A DNA stretch of 64,000 nt, taken from the NCBI GenBank assembly GCA_947501555.1, contig CANMWG010000003.1:186001-250000 (forward strand). Reading direction: 5' to 3'. Under the pieces are notes generated by a model that was given only the letters and a program-made list of their open reading frames with translations, did not search any database and had not been told where the DNA came from. The position numbers and the translations under genes are program-made. Below, piece by piece: positions 8,763 to 17,120 of the stretch. The stretch comes from an uncultured Paracoccaceae bacterium. Its GTDB lineage: Bacteria; Pseudomonadota; Alphaproteobacteria; Rhodobacterales; Rhodobacteraceae. Numbering within the stretch: the first letter of the stretch is position 1; each line of letters starts with the position of its first letter.

Positions 8763-9584
8763 GTGCCCAATTTCCCCGGGACTTGGATGACGAATAGTGA
8801 AAGCGTTGTTTACCGCGTGGTGCCCAAATGCGCCTGTTCGACCATCGGTCAGATCATGTATTTTTCAGATCATGGCGAATTCTTTGATGGGGACATCCAT
8901 GATGCCAAATCCGGCATCCACAAATGGGCGCTAGACGACAGTCAGGACTTGATCAAGACCAACGTCAGCAACCACAAGAGCTATGCTTTCACATGTGTGC
9001 GCAATCCCTACACCCGCATCCTGTCGTCATTCTTCGACAAGATTTGCGGCGTCCAGCGCAATGGCAAATATTACCGTGGCAACCTTGTTCCGCTCTTGGT
9101 CCAGAAATACGGGATCGAAGTCGGCAGCCCGGACAATGGATTTGAATTCGATCAAATCAAGAGCTTTCGCCGCTTCTTGCTGTTCGCCCGCGACACCATC
9201 CGCTGGCGCCGTCCAATGGAGCCCGACATTCACTGGTCCGCCATGTCAGGACATATCTCAACCTTCATCGTGAACGGCGGGCGCTATGACAAGATCTTTT
9301 GGACCGAAAGGTTCAATGATGGCATGCAGGATGTGCTGAACGGAATTGAAACACCGCATCCCATCAATTTGGCCGACATTCCCCGCTTTAACGAAAGCGA
9401 AGGGCATGGCCCGAAACGCGCACACCCGGTTGAAGACTATTTCGATGATCTGTCCATGCACATCGTCTATGAGATGTACAAAAAGGACTTTCGGGTCTTC
9501 AAATATGACTTCGAAAACCCAGGTAATAAAATGCCAGTAGGCGAAATTGACCTTGATGAAGTCCATGCAAAGCTGGGCCAGTAA
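8763..9584 (+). CDS. Sulfotransferase family 2 protein
   Basis: This 273-residue protein has the PAPS 5'-phosphosulfate loop PKCACST at residues 21-27 and the 3'-phosphate-binding segment RNPYTRILSSF at 80-90. Both are diagnostic of carbohydrate sulfotransferases that use PAPS. The start taken is GTG at 8763, with AAGGAG at 8750-8755 seven bases before it; a TTG upstream (8721) lacks such a site. No transmembrane anchor is seen. Divergence from the GT14/DUF5928 gene points to sulfation of an exported glycan. Confidence 0.87.
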   Translation: MPNFPGTWMTNSESVVYRVVPKCACSTIGQIMYFSDHGEFFDGDIHDAKSGIHKWALDDSQDLIKTNVSNHKSYAFTCVRNPYTRILSSFFDKICGVQRNGKYYRGNLVPLLVQKYGIEVGSPDNGFEFDQIKSFRRFLLFARDTIRWRRPMEPDIHWSAMSGHISTFIVNGGRYDKIFWTERFNDGMQDVLNGIETPHPINLADIPRFNESEGHGPKRAHPVEDYFDDLSMHIVYEMYKKDFRVFKYDFENPGNKMPVGEIDLDEVHAKLGQ

Positions 9585-9684
9585 AATCTCAGGTTCAATA
9601 TGCTCAACGTGCACACAAGCAATGGCTCGACAGGGTTCATTTTCGCGCTAACTCGCTGATCGAACATGTAAATGGATCAGTAAA

Positions 9685-10410
9685 GTGTCGATTGTTCTTA
9701 TTCTTGGTAGCGGCCCGAATGTCGTGACGTGCCGCCAATGGCCCCGTGCTCCGTTTGACCGCATTGTTGCGATCAATAATGCTTGGTCTGTGCGGCCCGA
9801 TTGGGATGTGGTGATCCACCCAGAAGATTTTGCGCCCGAACGTCGCCCCGTGGACATATCACCCCATCAACGGGTGGTCACCGCAGATGACTATGTGCCG
9901 CTTCAGAATACCCTTGGCGGATTTGTTTATGCGGGCGGGACGATGGCATTTACGGCGGCCTATTGGGCCCTCGCCGATCTGCGACCGCGCGTTATCGCAA
10001 TGTTAGGATGCGACATGGTTTATGATCAGCCCCATGAGACGCATTTTTATGGGACCGGGATAGCCGATCCGCTACGCGCTGATGTGACACTTCGCTCGCT
10101 TGAGGCAAAGTCAGCCCGGCTAATGGTCATGGCCGCCCAGAGAGGTTGCGCAGTGGTCAACCTTTCAAACAACCCAAGCCGCTTGCTCTGTCCAAGAGCA
10201 ACGCCCGAGAGTGTGACAGGCGTCCAACCAAGCCCATTCGGCAAAGCCGCTGCCAATGCTGCAATGGCTGAGGAAGCCCGTTTAGGTTACTTCGTCCCGT
10301 CTGGACGATACTGGCAAGAGGAAAGCCGTTTTGATAAAAGCGCGATCGACGTGCTGGACGCGCTTTGGCTGAAGGCCGTCGATCCCAAATATGCGATCCG
10401 CGAAAAATAG
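9685..10410 (+). CDS. Rossmann-like protein of unknown function, surface-glycan context
   Basis: This 241-residue protein starts at a GTG. Its N-terminal strand-loop ILGSGPN, followed by FDRIVAINNAW, WDVVIHPEDF and later VIAMLGCDMVY, is the pattern of nucleotide-sugar or dinucleotide-binding folds seen in DUF115-like and bacterial GT42-like proteins. I cannot identify the substrate. It follows the sulfotransferase by 100 bases on the same strand and probably belongs to the same cell-surface unit. The C-terminal half has no motif I recognise. Confidence 0.7.
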   Translation: MSIVLILGSGPNVVTCRQWPRAPFDRIVAINNAWSVRPDWDVVIHPEDFAPERRPVDISPHQRVVTADDYVPLQNTLGGFVYAGGTMAFTAAYWALADLRPRVIAMLGCDMVYDQPHETHFYGTGIADPLRADVTLRSLEAKSARLMVMAAQRGCAVVNLSNNPSRLLCPRATPESVTGVQPSPFGKAAANAAMAEEARLGYFVPSGRYWQEESRFDKSAIDVLDALWLKAVDPKYAIREK

Positions 10411-10443
10411 CAAAGGCTCGGGACTTTCATCCCAAGCCTTTGC
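10410..10443. terminator. Hairpin after the Rossmann-like gene
   Basis: GCAAAGGCTCGGGA (10410-10423) pairs with TCCCAAGCCTTTGC (10430-10443) with a single C/A mismatch and a six-base loop, beginning at the stop codon. It has no T run, but its place between convergent genes suggests transcription termination in one or both directions. Confidence 0.5.
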
Positions 10444-10495
10444 GAAAGTGCGTCTTGTCAGCCTTTCGGCAAAAACCTAACGGCCTAGGAAACCT

Positions 10496-11701
10496 TTAGA
10501 AGTTTCCGGCCAGGGTCTGAATAACCAAGGCATACAGTTCTTGTGCAGGAACGCCCTCACGCGTGTTTTGCGCGATCCATGTTGCAGCGGAAGGTGCAGC
10601 AACAGCACTGTTGATGGTCGACAGGATTTCATCGCCAAATGTCAGCTCAATGATCCCGTTTTCTTGTAGCGCGGGGCTCCAAGCGGCAAGTGCGACGTTG
10701 TTGTAGTAGTCAACAAAGTGTTCAACAGATTCGTCAACGGACGACAGCAGTGCCTCGCGGTGCAACGGGCTGAGGCTTTCCAGCGCATCAGAGTTTGCAA
10801 CAACGGGGCAGTTCACAGTGCCGGGGTTCAGGTTTGTGGTCCACCACGAACCGCTATCAACCGTGCCAAACGCCATATGGGCGTGTGGCGCAAAGCTAAC
10901 GGCACGGACTTCACCAGATGACATCGCCCCGGCTGTGGCAGGTGCCGGAATGTTTACAGGGGTTGCACCCAAAGCTGCGACCGCATCCCCGATCCCGCCG
11001 GTCGCGCGGATCGACATTTCACGGAAGTCCGCCAGAGACGTTGGCGGCTGCCCGGTGCCCATGATATTCTGCTGCGGCAATGGCGTCGGCATCAACACAG
11101 TCGCATTCCAGCGGGCCATGTCAGCAATTGTGAACGGATGTTCATAGATAGCCAGCGAAACAGCAATTTCCTGCTCTAAGGTTGTTACGCCCAAGAAAGG
11201 CAGCTCCAACACGTTGAGCGAAGGGTTTTTTTCAGGATGGTACCCTGCGCAGAACTGAGCCATTTCGAAAGAGCCCGTAGAAATACCCTCTAGATTTTCG
11301 GTAGGCGCCGCGAGGCCACCATAAGTCAAATTCAGGACGAATTCGCCATTTGTCTTTTGATCGACAAGCTCGGCCAGCTTTTCCAAATGCTCTGTAAACG
11401 CACGACGCGCGCCCCACAGGGAAACGTCCCAAACGACTGGACCAGCCTCGCTGACCAGGGTTGGGCATGCGTCGCCGAAACACTCGACCTGATCGCCGCG
11501 CACATTAAGCCGACCAAGAACCGAATCAATGACGTAGATGTTGTCACGGAACTCGACCAACTCACCAGTCACGGTGTTACCGTCGACTGTTTCCAAGGTA
11601 ACTTGTTGCGCTCCCGCCAAAGTAGGCATGCCTAGCGCAGTAGCGTATACGCAAAATGCTGCCTTGAGAGAGCGATTGGCATTTCCGAATAAACGAAACA
11701 T
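10496..11701 (-). CDS. TRAP transporter DctP-type solute-binding protein with extra N-terminal domain
   Basis: The start at 11701 has GAGGA seven bases upstream and gives 401 residues with a signal peptide ending near LAGA. Residues 33-80 form a small beta-rich module (VTLETVDGNTVTGELVEF through VECFGDACP, two Cys) that resembles the N-terminal module of Roseobacter phosphate-binding/OmpA fusion proteins. From about residue 85 it is a DctP-like fold: WGARRAFTEHLEKLAELVDQ, YGGLAAPTENLEGI, FDCGY-like AQFCAGYHPEKNP, ATGGIGDAVAALGATPVNI. No DctQ or DctM genes are adjacent, so it is an orphan binding protein with unknown ligand. Confidence 0.8.
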   Translation of the reverse strand: MFRLFGNANRSLKAAFCVYATALGMPTLAGAQQVTLETVDGNTVTGELVEFRDNIYVIDSVLGRLNVRGDQVECFGDACPTLVSEAGPVVWDVSLWGARRAFTEHLEKLAELVDQKTNGEFVLNLTYGGLAAPTENLEGISTGSFEMAQFCAGYHPEKNPSLNVLELPFLGVTTLEQEIAVSLAIYEHPFTIADMARWNATVLMPTPLPQQNIMGTGQPPTSLADFREMSIRATGGIGDAVAALGATPVNIPAPATAGAMSSGEVRAVSFAPHAHMAFGTVDSGSWWTTNLNPGTVNCPVVANSDALESLSPLHREALLSSVDESVEHFVDYYNNVALAAWSPALQENGIIELTFGDEILSTINSAVAAPSAATWIAQNTREGVPAQELYALVIQTLAGNF

Positions 11702-12053
11702 GTAGCATTCCTCTTTTGAACTCATATTGTTCTACTCTTGTTTCTAGTCCTAAGCGCAAGACCGGAGACAGTTCCGGCGATACCTTAGACCAATTGGTTC
11801 ACGACTCAACTGTCTGTTTGTCCGATCTAGAGAGACAATGAGACAAAATTCTGCCGAAAGATGGTTTATTGTTGGCGAATTGCCATTTACGCTAAATTTT
11901 TTACTCATTTTGAGGGAAATATTACTTTCCGTCGCGTCGCAACAACCGTGCCAAATACATCACACAGTCAAGTTTCTCTGTAGGATCAAGCCTCTGTCAG
12001 TCCGCGTGCCCTTTTTGCTGGGCGTCAAGCACATCCCATCCGGACCATTTCCC
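11702..12053. other. Non-coding stretch upstream of the TRAP binding-protein gene
   Basis: No gene is supported here. It should hold the promoter of the minus-strand TRAP gene. I see a small hairpin (CCGGA/TCCGG at 11762-11777), a 10-bp palindrome ACCAATTGGT at 11789-11798 that could be an operator, and an AT-rich patch around 11890-11930. An open frame running rightward from 11838 is antisense to adenosine kinase and is not credible. Confidence 0.5.
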
Positions 12054-13043
12054 CTACAAAAGCCCGGCCTGAACAAACATCGTCTTCAGGTCCGCCTTTG
12101 GCCGGGGCCCGACATGACCAATCACTTCGGCGGCAGCAATAACCCCCATGCGGCCGCAGGTTTGCAGGGATTGGCCAGTTGCGAATCCATAGAGAAACCC
12201 AGCTGCAAACTGATCCCCTGCCCCGGTCGCATCCACGGGCACGACTTTTTGCACGGGCACATCAGCGCGCTCATCGCCTCTACGCAGAACCACAGGATCA
12301 CCTGAACACGTGCAAACCACCGTTTCACAAACCGCCGCGGCCTGATCCAGCGCCGCATTCAGATCATCGGTTTCATAGAGTGTGGTCCACTCTGCCGCAT
12401 TGCCTAGCACAAAATCCATCTCATCCCGAATCAATCTTTGAAAATCAACGCGATGGCGGTCAGCGCAGAATGGGTCCGACAGGCTAATTCCGGACTTCCC
12501 ACCTGCTGCATGCATTTGCTGGGAGGCTTCGGAAAAAGCGGTTTTACCTTCCGGTTTGTCAAACAGATACCCTTCGAGAAACAAGATCTTGCCGCCCTCA
12601 AACAGGCCGGATGGTACATCACCCTGCCCAAGATCAGCACCCGCACCGAGATATGTATTCATTGACCGCTCGCCGTCCGGCGAAACAAAGATCATGGAGC
12701 GAGACGTGGGAGCCTCAGCATCAGGGACCGGAGGGTTTGGAAAGGCAGTGCCTGCGTCCTCCATCCCTTTGGCATAAAAACGACCTAGGGCATCATCTTT
12801 CACCTTGCCGATAAAGGCAGTGGAAAGACCCAAGCTACCCAAACCCGCGATTGTGTTGGCAACAGATCCGCCCGGCGTTTCCACCCGGTCTTTCATCGCC
12901 CCATAAAGCACTTCCGCCCGGTCCCGTTCGACCAACTGCATGATGCCTTTTTCGATACCCATATGATCAAGGAACGTATCCTCGCCATGGCTGATCACAT
13001 CGACAATCGCGTTGCCAATGCCAATCACGTCGTAACTGTTCAT
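12054..13043 (-). CDS. Adenosine kinase (PfkB/ribokinase family)
   Basis: This 329-residue protein has the PfkB signature 1 region PGGSVANTIAGLGSLG near residue 57 and signature 2 DATGAGDQFAAGFLYG near 280, which holds the catalytic Asp and anion hole. The start YDVIGIGNAIVDV is characteristic of the bacterial adenosine-kinase-like branch. It would phosphorylate adenosine or a related nucleoside using ATP. Its ATG overlaps the stop of nth by 4 bases (ATGA), so the two are translationally coupled. Confidence 0.88.
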   Translation of the reverse strand: MNSYDVIGIGNAIVDVISHGEDTFLDHMGIEKGIMQLVERDRAEVLYGAMKDRVETPGGSVANTIAGLGSLGLSTAFIGKVKDDALGRFYAKGMEDAGTAFPNPPVPDAEAPTSRSMIFVSPDGERSMNTYLGAGADLGQGDVPSGLFEGGKILFLEGYLFDKPEGKTAFSEASQQMHAAGGKSGISLSDPFCADRHRVDFQRLIRDEMDFVLGNAAEWTTLYETDDLNAALDQAAAVCETVVCTCSGDPVVLRRGDERADVPVQKVVPVDATGAGDQFAAGFLYGFATGQSLQTCGRMGVIAAAEVIGHVGPRPKADLKTMFVQAGLL

Positions 13044-13684
13044 AGATTCTTTTCCTCAAACATACAGAGATCGCGGATCAGACAAGCCGCGCATTTTGGT
13101 TTTCGCGCCACACAAGTGTAGCGCCCATGCAATATCATCCAATGATGAGCATGAAGTTGATAGTCGGCTGGAATGTGGTCCTCAATGGCGCGCTCAACCG
13201 CGTCCACATCTTTGCCCGGGGCCACGCCACTACGATTGCCGAACCGAAAGATATGCGTGTCGACCGCCTGCGCAGGTTGTCCCCACCACATGTTCAAGAC
13301 CACATTGGCCGTTTTGCGGCCCACGCCGGGCAATGATTGCAAGGCTGCGCGGGAATTCGGTACCTCACCCCCGTACTCATCGACCAAGATCTGGCTCATC
13401 TTCATGACATTCTTGGCTTTTTGCCGAAACAAGCCAATCGTCTTGATATGATCCGTCACCCCTTCCAGACCTAGATCAAGCATCTTTTGTGGGGTATCTG
13501 CAATCTTAAACAGTGCACGCGTCGCCTTGTTCACGCCCGCATCGGTCGCTTGCGCCGATAGCGCGACAGCCACGACCAGCGTATAGACATTCACATGCTC
13601 CAGCTCACCCTTGGGCTCAGCCTCTGCCGCCTGAAAGCGGCTGAAAATCTCGCGGATCGTATGATAGTCAAGCTGTTTTGCCAT
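13040..13684 (-). CDS. nth: Endonuclease III
   Basis: This 214-residue DNA glycosylase/AP lyase acts on oxidised pyrimidines. The helix-hairpin-helix LPGVGRKTANVVLN contains the catalytic Lys, VDTHIFR supplies the catalytic Asp, and the C-terminal iron-sulfur loop has the spacing C-x6-C-x2-C-x5-C (CVARKPKCAACLIRDLC). The start at 13684 (MAKQLDYH) matches family length; the frame extends upstream but that extension looks unlike Nth and would overlap the divergent repair gene. Pairing of a base-excision glycosylase with a divergent O6-methylguanine protein makes a small DNA-repair locus. Confidence 0.93.
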   Translation of the reverse strand: MAKQLDYHTIREIFSRFQAAEAEPKGELEHVNVYTLVVAVALSAQATDAGVNKATRALFKIADTPQKMLDLGLEGVTDHIKTIGLFRQKAKNVMKMSQILVDEYGGEVPNSRAALQSLPGVGRKTANVVLNMWWGQPAQAVDTHIFRFGNRSGVAPGKDVDAVERAIEDHIPADYQLHAHHWMILHGRYTCVARKPKCAACLIRDLCMFEEKNL

Positions 13685-13778
13685 TGGGCCGGTATGCCTT
13701 GCCGGACCGGTTGGGGCAAGCGCCAGATGCGCAATTTCCGGGTCGCATGACGCTGTGGTTCCCCGTAGTTTGATAGCC

Positions 13779-14627
13779 ATGGAACAGACAGAGACATATC
13801 ATTATCAAGTCATGCGCCGCGCCATCGAAGCCATTGATGCCGCAGGTGAGACACCAATTGCGCTGGCCGACTTGGCCGCCGACATGAACATGAGCCCGGC
13901 CCATTTTCAGCGGCTGTTTTCGTCCTGGGTCGGCGTGTCACCGAAACGCTATCAACAATATCTGACGCTGAACCACGCCAAGACATTGCTCAAGGAACGG
14001 TTCACGACGTTAGAGACAGCCCATGCCGTTGGTCTGTCAGGCAGTGGACGATTGCATGATCTGTTCGTGCGTTGGGAAGCGATGAGCCCGGGCGACTACG
14101 CCCGCAATGGTGCCGAGCTCACGATTTTCTGGGGGTGGTTCGAAAGCCACTTTGGGCCAGCCCTGGTAATGGGCACCGAGCGGGGCGTCTGTGGGCTTGC
14201 GTTTGCGGCAGAGGCGGGTCCTGAACCGGCCATGGCAGATCTGAAATCGCGCTGGCCTAAGGCAAATTTCATCGAAGATCCTACCTTTCTGCGACCTTGG
14301 GCCACCGCGGCATTGGGCATGACAGGTGAAACCCAACTGCACATGATCGGCGCGCCGTTCCAATTGAAAGTATGGGAAGCTTTGCTGACCATTCCATCAG
14401 GCCATGTGACGACCTACTCAGAAATCGCAAGCGCGATCGGGAATCCAAAGGCGGTGCGCGCGGTCGGAACGGCCGTCGGGCGGAACCCAGTCAGTTGGTT
14501 GATCCCATGCCACCGGGCGCTGCGCAAATCAGGCGCTTTGGGGGGATATCATTGGGGCTTGCCGGTCAAACGTGCCATGCTGGCTTGGGAATCCGCGCGG
14601 GCAGATGCAGAGGCAAGCGTGAGTTAA
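13779..14627 (+). CDS. AraC-type HTH / O6-methylguanine-DNA methyltransferase fusion (Ada-like)
   Basis: This 282-residue protein has an AraC helix-turn-helix at about residues 8-110 (ALADLAADMNMSPAHFQRLF and a second helix pair). The MGMT domain at about 115-275 carries FQLKVWEALLTIPSGHVTTY and the acceptor-cysteine motif IPCHR, followed by GALGGYHWG. It lacks the N-terminal zinc/phosphotriester-acceptor module of E. coli Ada. It should remove alkyl groups from O6-guanine by suicidal transfer and perhaps bind promoters. ATG at 13779 is taken; an upstream GTG is possible. It is divergent from nth. Confidence 0.88.
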   Translation: MEQTETYHYQVMRRAIEAIDAAGETPIALADLAADMNMSPAHFQRLFSSWVGVSPKRYQQYLTLNHAKTLLKERFTTLETAHAVGLSGSGRLHDLFVRWEAMSPGDYARNGAELTIFWGWFESHFGPALVMGTERGVCGLAFAAEAGPEPAMADLKSRWPKANFIEDPTFLRPWATAALGMTGETQLHMIGAPFQLKVWEALLTIPSGHVTTYSEIASAIGNPKAVRAVGTAVGRNPVSWLIPCHRALRKSGALGGYHWGLPVKRAMLAWESARADAEASVS

Positions 14628-14737
14628 AGTAAGCAAAACCTTGCTATTCTTCACATCGTTATTGGATATCATGGCGAGATTAGGCATATGCTGCCCCATC
14701 CAACCGCGCGATTTGCGCACCCATATCAAATGGAACC

Positions 14738-15400
14738 ATGACCATGACTATTATGAAATTCCCTCTCGTGCTGGCCGCAGCGTCGCTGACCTTTGTGGCA
14801 GCTTGTGATCCAACAGGTCCAAACGCGAACCAGAACACGCAGCAAGGTGCGCTGATTGGCGCCTTGGGTGGTGCAGCCGTTGGCGCGCTGGCAAACAACG
14901 ACGGCTCTAACCGTGAACGCAACCAAGCGGCCCTGATCGGTGCCGCACTGGGTGCTGGTGTTGGTGCTGGTATCGGCAACAGCCTCGACCGCCAAGCAGA
15001 AGAACTGCGCCGTCAACTGCGCAGCGACATCGGCGTATCGAACAATGGCACCAACCTTGTTGTCGTCTTGAGCCAGGACCTGCTGTTCGCAACTGACAGC
15101 GCAGTCGTCTCTGGCGGATCGCAAAGCGAACTGCGGATCGTGGCAAGTTCTTTGAACAACTACCCCGACACAACAGTGAACGTCATTGGCCACACAGACA
15201 GCACGGGCGATGCATCCTACAACCAGAACCTTTCACAGCGTCGCGCGCAGGCGGTATCTTCTGTTCTGGTCGGCGGTGGTGTGTCCTCAGGCCGTATCCG
15301 GTCCATTGGTGCGGGTGAAAACCAACCTGTTGCGTCCAACCAGACAGCCTCGGGTCGTCAGGCAAACCGCCGGGTTGAGATCATCATCACACCAAACTAA
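14738..15400 (+). CDS. OmpA-family lipoprotein with glycine-zipper segment
   Basis: This 220-residue protein has a lipoprotein signal ending in the lipobox FVAAC (Cys near 22). Next come glycine-zipper repeats (ALIGALGGAAVGAL, ALIGAALGAGVGAGIG) and an OmpA peptidoglycan-binding domain with VNVIGHTDSTGDASYNQNLS and QRRAQAVSSVL, ending in NRRVEIIITPN. It is probably outer-membrane anchored and binds peptidoglycan, like YiaD/Pal-type proteins. A canonical terminator follows, so it is monocistronic. Confidence 0.9.
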   Translation: MTMTIMKFPLVLAAASLTFVAACDPTGPNANQNTQQGALIGALGGAAVGALANNDGSNRERNQAALIGAALGAGVGAGIGNSLDRQAEELRRQLRSDIGVSNNGTNLVVVLSQDLLFATDSAVVSGGSQSELRIVASSLNNYPDTTVNVIGHTDSTGDASYNQNLSQRRAQAVSSVLVGGGVSSGRIRSIGAGENQPVASNQTASGRQANRRVEIIITPN

Positions 15401-15425
15401 ATCCACGTTTGGAAATCATTCCAAG

Positions 15426-15452
15426 GGGCCGCAGCGATGCGGCCCTTTTTTT
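15426..15452 (+). terminator. Rho-independent terminator of the OmpA lipoprotein gene
   Basis: Perfect 8-bp stem GGGCCGCA (15426-15433) and TGCGGCCC (15438-15445), loop GCGA, followed by seven T residues. Confidence 0.93.
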
Positions 15453-15469
15453 GTTGAGGCCTCGGGGCG

Positions 15470-15490
15470 TTGGTCATATAAGTTGACCAA
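15470..15490 (+). promoter_or_regulatory. Candidate operator: inverted repeat before the GntR/FCD gene
   Basis: TTGGTCA (15470-15476) and TGACCAA (15484-15490) are perfect inverted repeats separated by 7 bases (TATAAGT), 18 bases before the start codon. FadR/PdhR-family operators contain TTGGT and ACCAA half-sites, usually closer together, so autoregulation by the downstream gene is likely but the wider spacing is unusual. Confidence 0.6.
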
Positions 15491-15508
15491 TCAGACAAGG
15501 TTTCATCA

Positions 15509-16276
15509 ATGCCCTTCGAACCGGTCCAACAAGAAAAACTCTCTCACAGTGTGATCAGACAAATCGAAGGCTTGATCCTGCGCGGTATCTTGCGGCCAGG
15601 GGAAAGACTGCCCTCAGAACGTGAGCTCAGCGAAAAAATGCATGTCTCGCGCCCCTCATTGCGTGAAGCACTTGGCGATTTGCAAGACCGCGGGTTACTG
15701 ACCTCGAAAGCGGGTGCAGGCGTCTATGTCGCAGACGTTTTAGGTTCTGCCTTTGCACCGGCACTGGTCAATCTCTTTTCCAATCATGATGACGCCGTGT
15801 TCGACTATATCAGCTTTCGGCGCGACATGGAGGGGCTGGCCGCCGAACGCGCGGCCAAGCTAGGAAGTGACACCGATTTGAAGGTCATCGATACGATCTT
15901 TCAAAAGATGGAAGCGGCCCACAAAAAACGGAACCCCGCAACCGAGGCCCATCTGGATGCCGATTTCCACCTATCCATCATCGAGGCCAGCCATAACATC
16001 ATCATGCTGCATATGATGCGATCAATGTATGAATTGCTACGCGAAGGGGTGTTCTATAACCGCACGATTATGTTCCGACAGCGGACCACCCGGGATACGC
16101 TCCTTGATCAACACCGGCAGATCAACCTAGCGCTCCAGAAGCGGGACGCCGATGCCGCCCGGGCGGCTGTGGAGGCGCATCTGAACTTCGTGGAAACAGC
16201 GCTGTTCAGTCACCAAAAGTCAGAGCGCAACGAAGGCTATGCCCAAAAGCGGTTCGACCACGAAATGCGCCGCTAA
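15509..16276 (+). CDS. GntR-family regulator with FCD domain (FadR subfamily)
   Basis: This 255-residue regulator has a winged HTH at about residues 8-75 (ILRPGERLPSERELSEKMHVSRPSLREAL) and a C-terminal FCD domain. The FCD metal/ligand residues appear as DADFHLSIIEASHN and HRQINLALQKRDADAARAAVEAHL, His and Asp positions typical of FCD proteins that sense carboxylic acids. Relatives include PdhR and LldR, which respond to pyruvate or lactate; the effector here is unknown. The perfect inverted repeat just upstream suggests autoregulation. Its stop overlaps that of the convergent CPBP gene. Confidence 0.88.
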   Translation: MPFEPVQQEKLSHSVIRQIEGLILRGILRPGERLPSERELSEKMHVSRPSLREALGDLQDRGLLTSKAGAGVYVADVLGSAFAPALVNLFSNHDDAVFDYISFRRDMEGLAAERAAKLGSDTDLKVIDTIFQKMEAAHKKRNPATEAHLDADFHLSIIEASHNIIMLHMMRSMYELLREGVFYNRTIMFRQRTTRDTLLDQHRQINLALQKRDADAARAAVEAHLNFVETALFSHQKSERNEGYAQKRFDHEMRR

Positions 16277-17004
16277 AGCATGTCCTTTCGGGCGAGGTCA
16301 GCCCAGATCCAAACGCAAATCACGGCCTGTATCAGGATCGCGAACAGGGCAGTCGGATGCATCACGCCGACAATCTGGCTTGCAAATATTAACAGATCCC
16401 ACACACCGTGCCACAGAATGATCGGCCATAGGTTTCCAAGTTTCAGCGCCATAGGCGCCAGAAAGAAGCCCACGCAAAAGGCAAACGCAGTTTGCTGCAC
16501 CATTGGCCAAAAGGACTGCATCACAATCCCGCTGATCACATGCATCAAAGCGAACAGAACCGCGCTCAGCAGCATCGCAGACCCTAACGACATCTTTGTC
16601 ATTGCGCCACGCAACAAAATCCCGCGAAACATCACCTCTTCACTGAACCCGATCAGAAATGCGACAATCAGCAACATCCATACCGCCGCCGTTGGGTCAA
16701 AAGTATCAGGCGTCAGCACAAACGAAAGGTCACGGATCATCAGCGCCATGGCCAGAATGGACGGGGAAAGCCACAGCAAAGCGGACCATTTGATCGGACC
16801 AAATCCTACAGTCGCCCAATTGGCGTAGCGGGTGACAACAAAGACGATCAGGACCACCAAGATGACCTGCAAAGGCAGCAAGCGGTCGAGCACCTCCAAA
16901 GTGGTGAGGGGCGGGACAGTTAGGGTAAAGCTATAAACAGTGGCAAGCGCGACAATGACGAAATAGATCGCAGTTGTGCTCAGCCCCAGTCGTAGACTGG
17001 GCAT
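16273..17004 (-). CDS. CPBP family intramembrane glutamic endopeptidase (CAAX protease-like)
   Basis: This 243-residue membrane protein has about seven hydrophobic segments. The ABI/CPBP motifs are present: FSEEVMFRGILLRGA near residue 146 (the EExxxR pair), FALMHV with its His near 175, and LWHGVWDLL near 220. Family members are intramembrane proteases; bacterial substrates are mostly unknown. The gene stands alone, downstream of the atp terminator region on the same strand, so it probably has its own promoter. Confidence 0.85.
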   Translation of the reverse strand: MPSLRLGLSTTAIYFVIVALATVYSFTLTVPPLTTLEVLDRLLPLQVILVVLIVFVVTRYANWATVGFGPIKWSALLWLSPSILAMALMIRDLSFVLTPDTFDPTAAVWMLLIVAFLIGFSEEVMFRGILLRGAMTKMSLGSAMLLSAVLFALMHVISGIVMQSFWPMVQQTAFAFCVGFFLAPMALKLGNLWPIILWHGVWDLLIFASQIVGVMHPTALFAILIQAVICVWIWADLARKDML

Positions 17005-17063
17005 GTTGTTTCTCCTGCTCAGCCCCGGGGATCAGCCTTCCAAGCTGGTCTCGAACTGTCAAC

Positions 17064-17098
17064 AAAAAAGCCCAGACGATTTTCACGTCCGGGCTTTT
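17064..17098 (-). terminator. Terminator of the F0 ATP synthase operon
   Basis: On the minus strand AAAAGCCCGGACG pairs with CGTCTGGGCTTTT (one G-U pair) around a 7-base loop and is followed by a T run. The sequence has T runs on both sides, so it may work in both directions. It lies 22 bases after the atpF stop. Confidence 0.88.
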
Positions 17099-17120
17099 GA
17101 AATCTTCAAGGATTGTTCTC

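Noticed and set aside
11838..12305. A 155-codon frame running from non-coding DNA into the antisense of adenosine kinase
   Set aside because: No ribosome-binding site and no family likeness; the right half is the shadow of a clear kinase gene.
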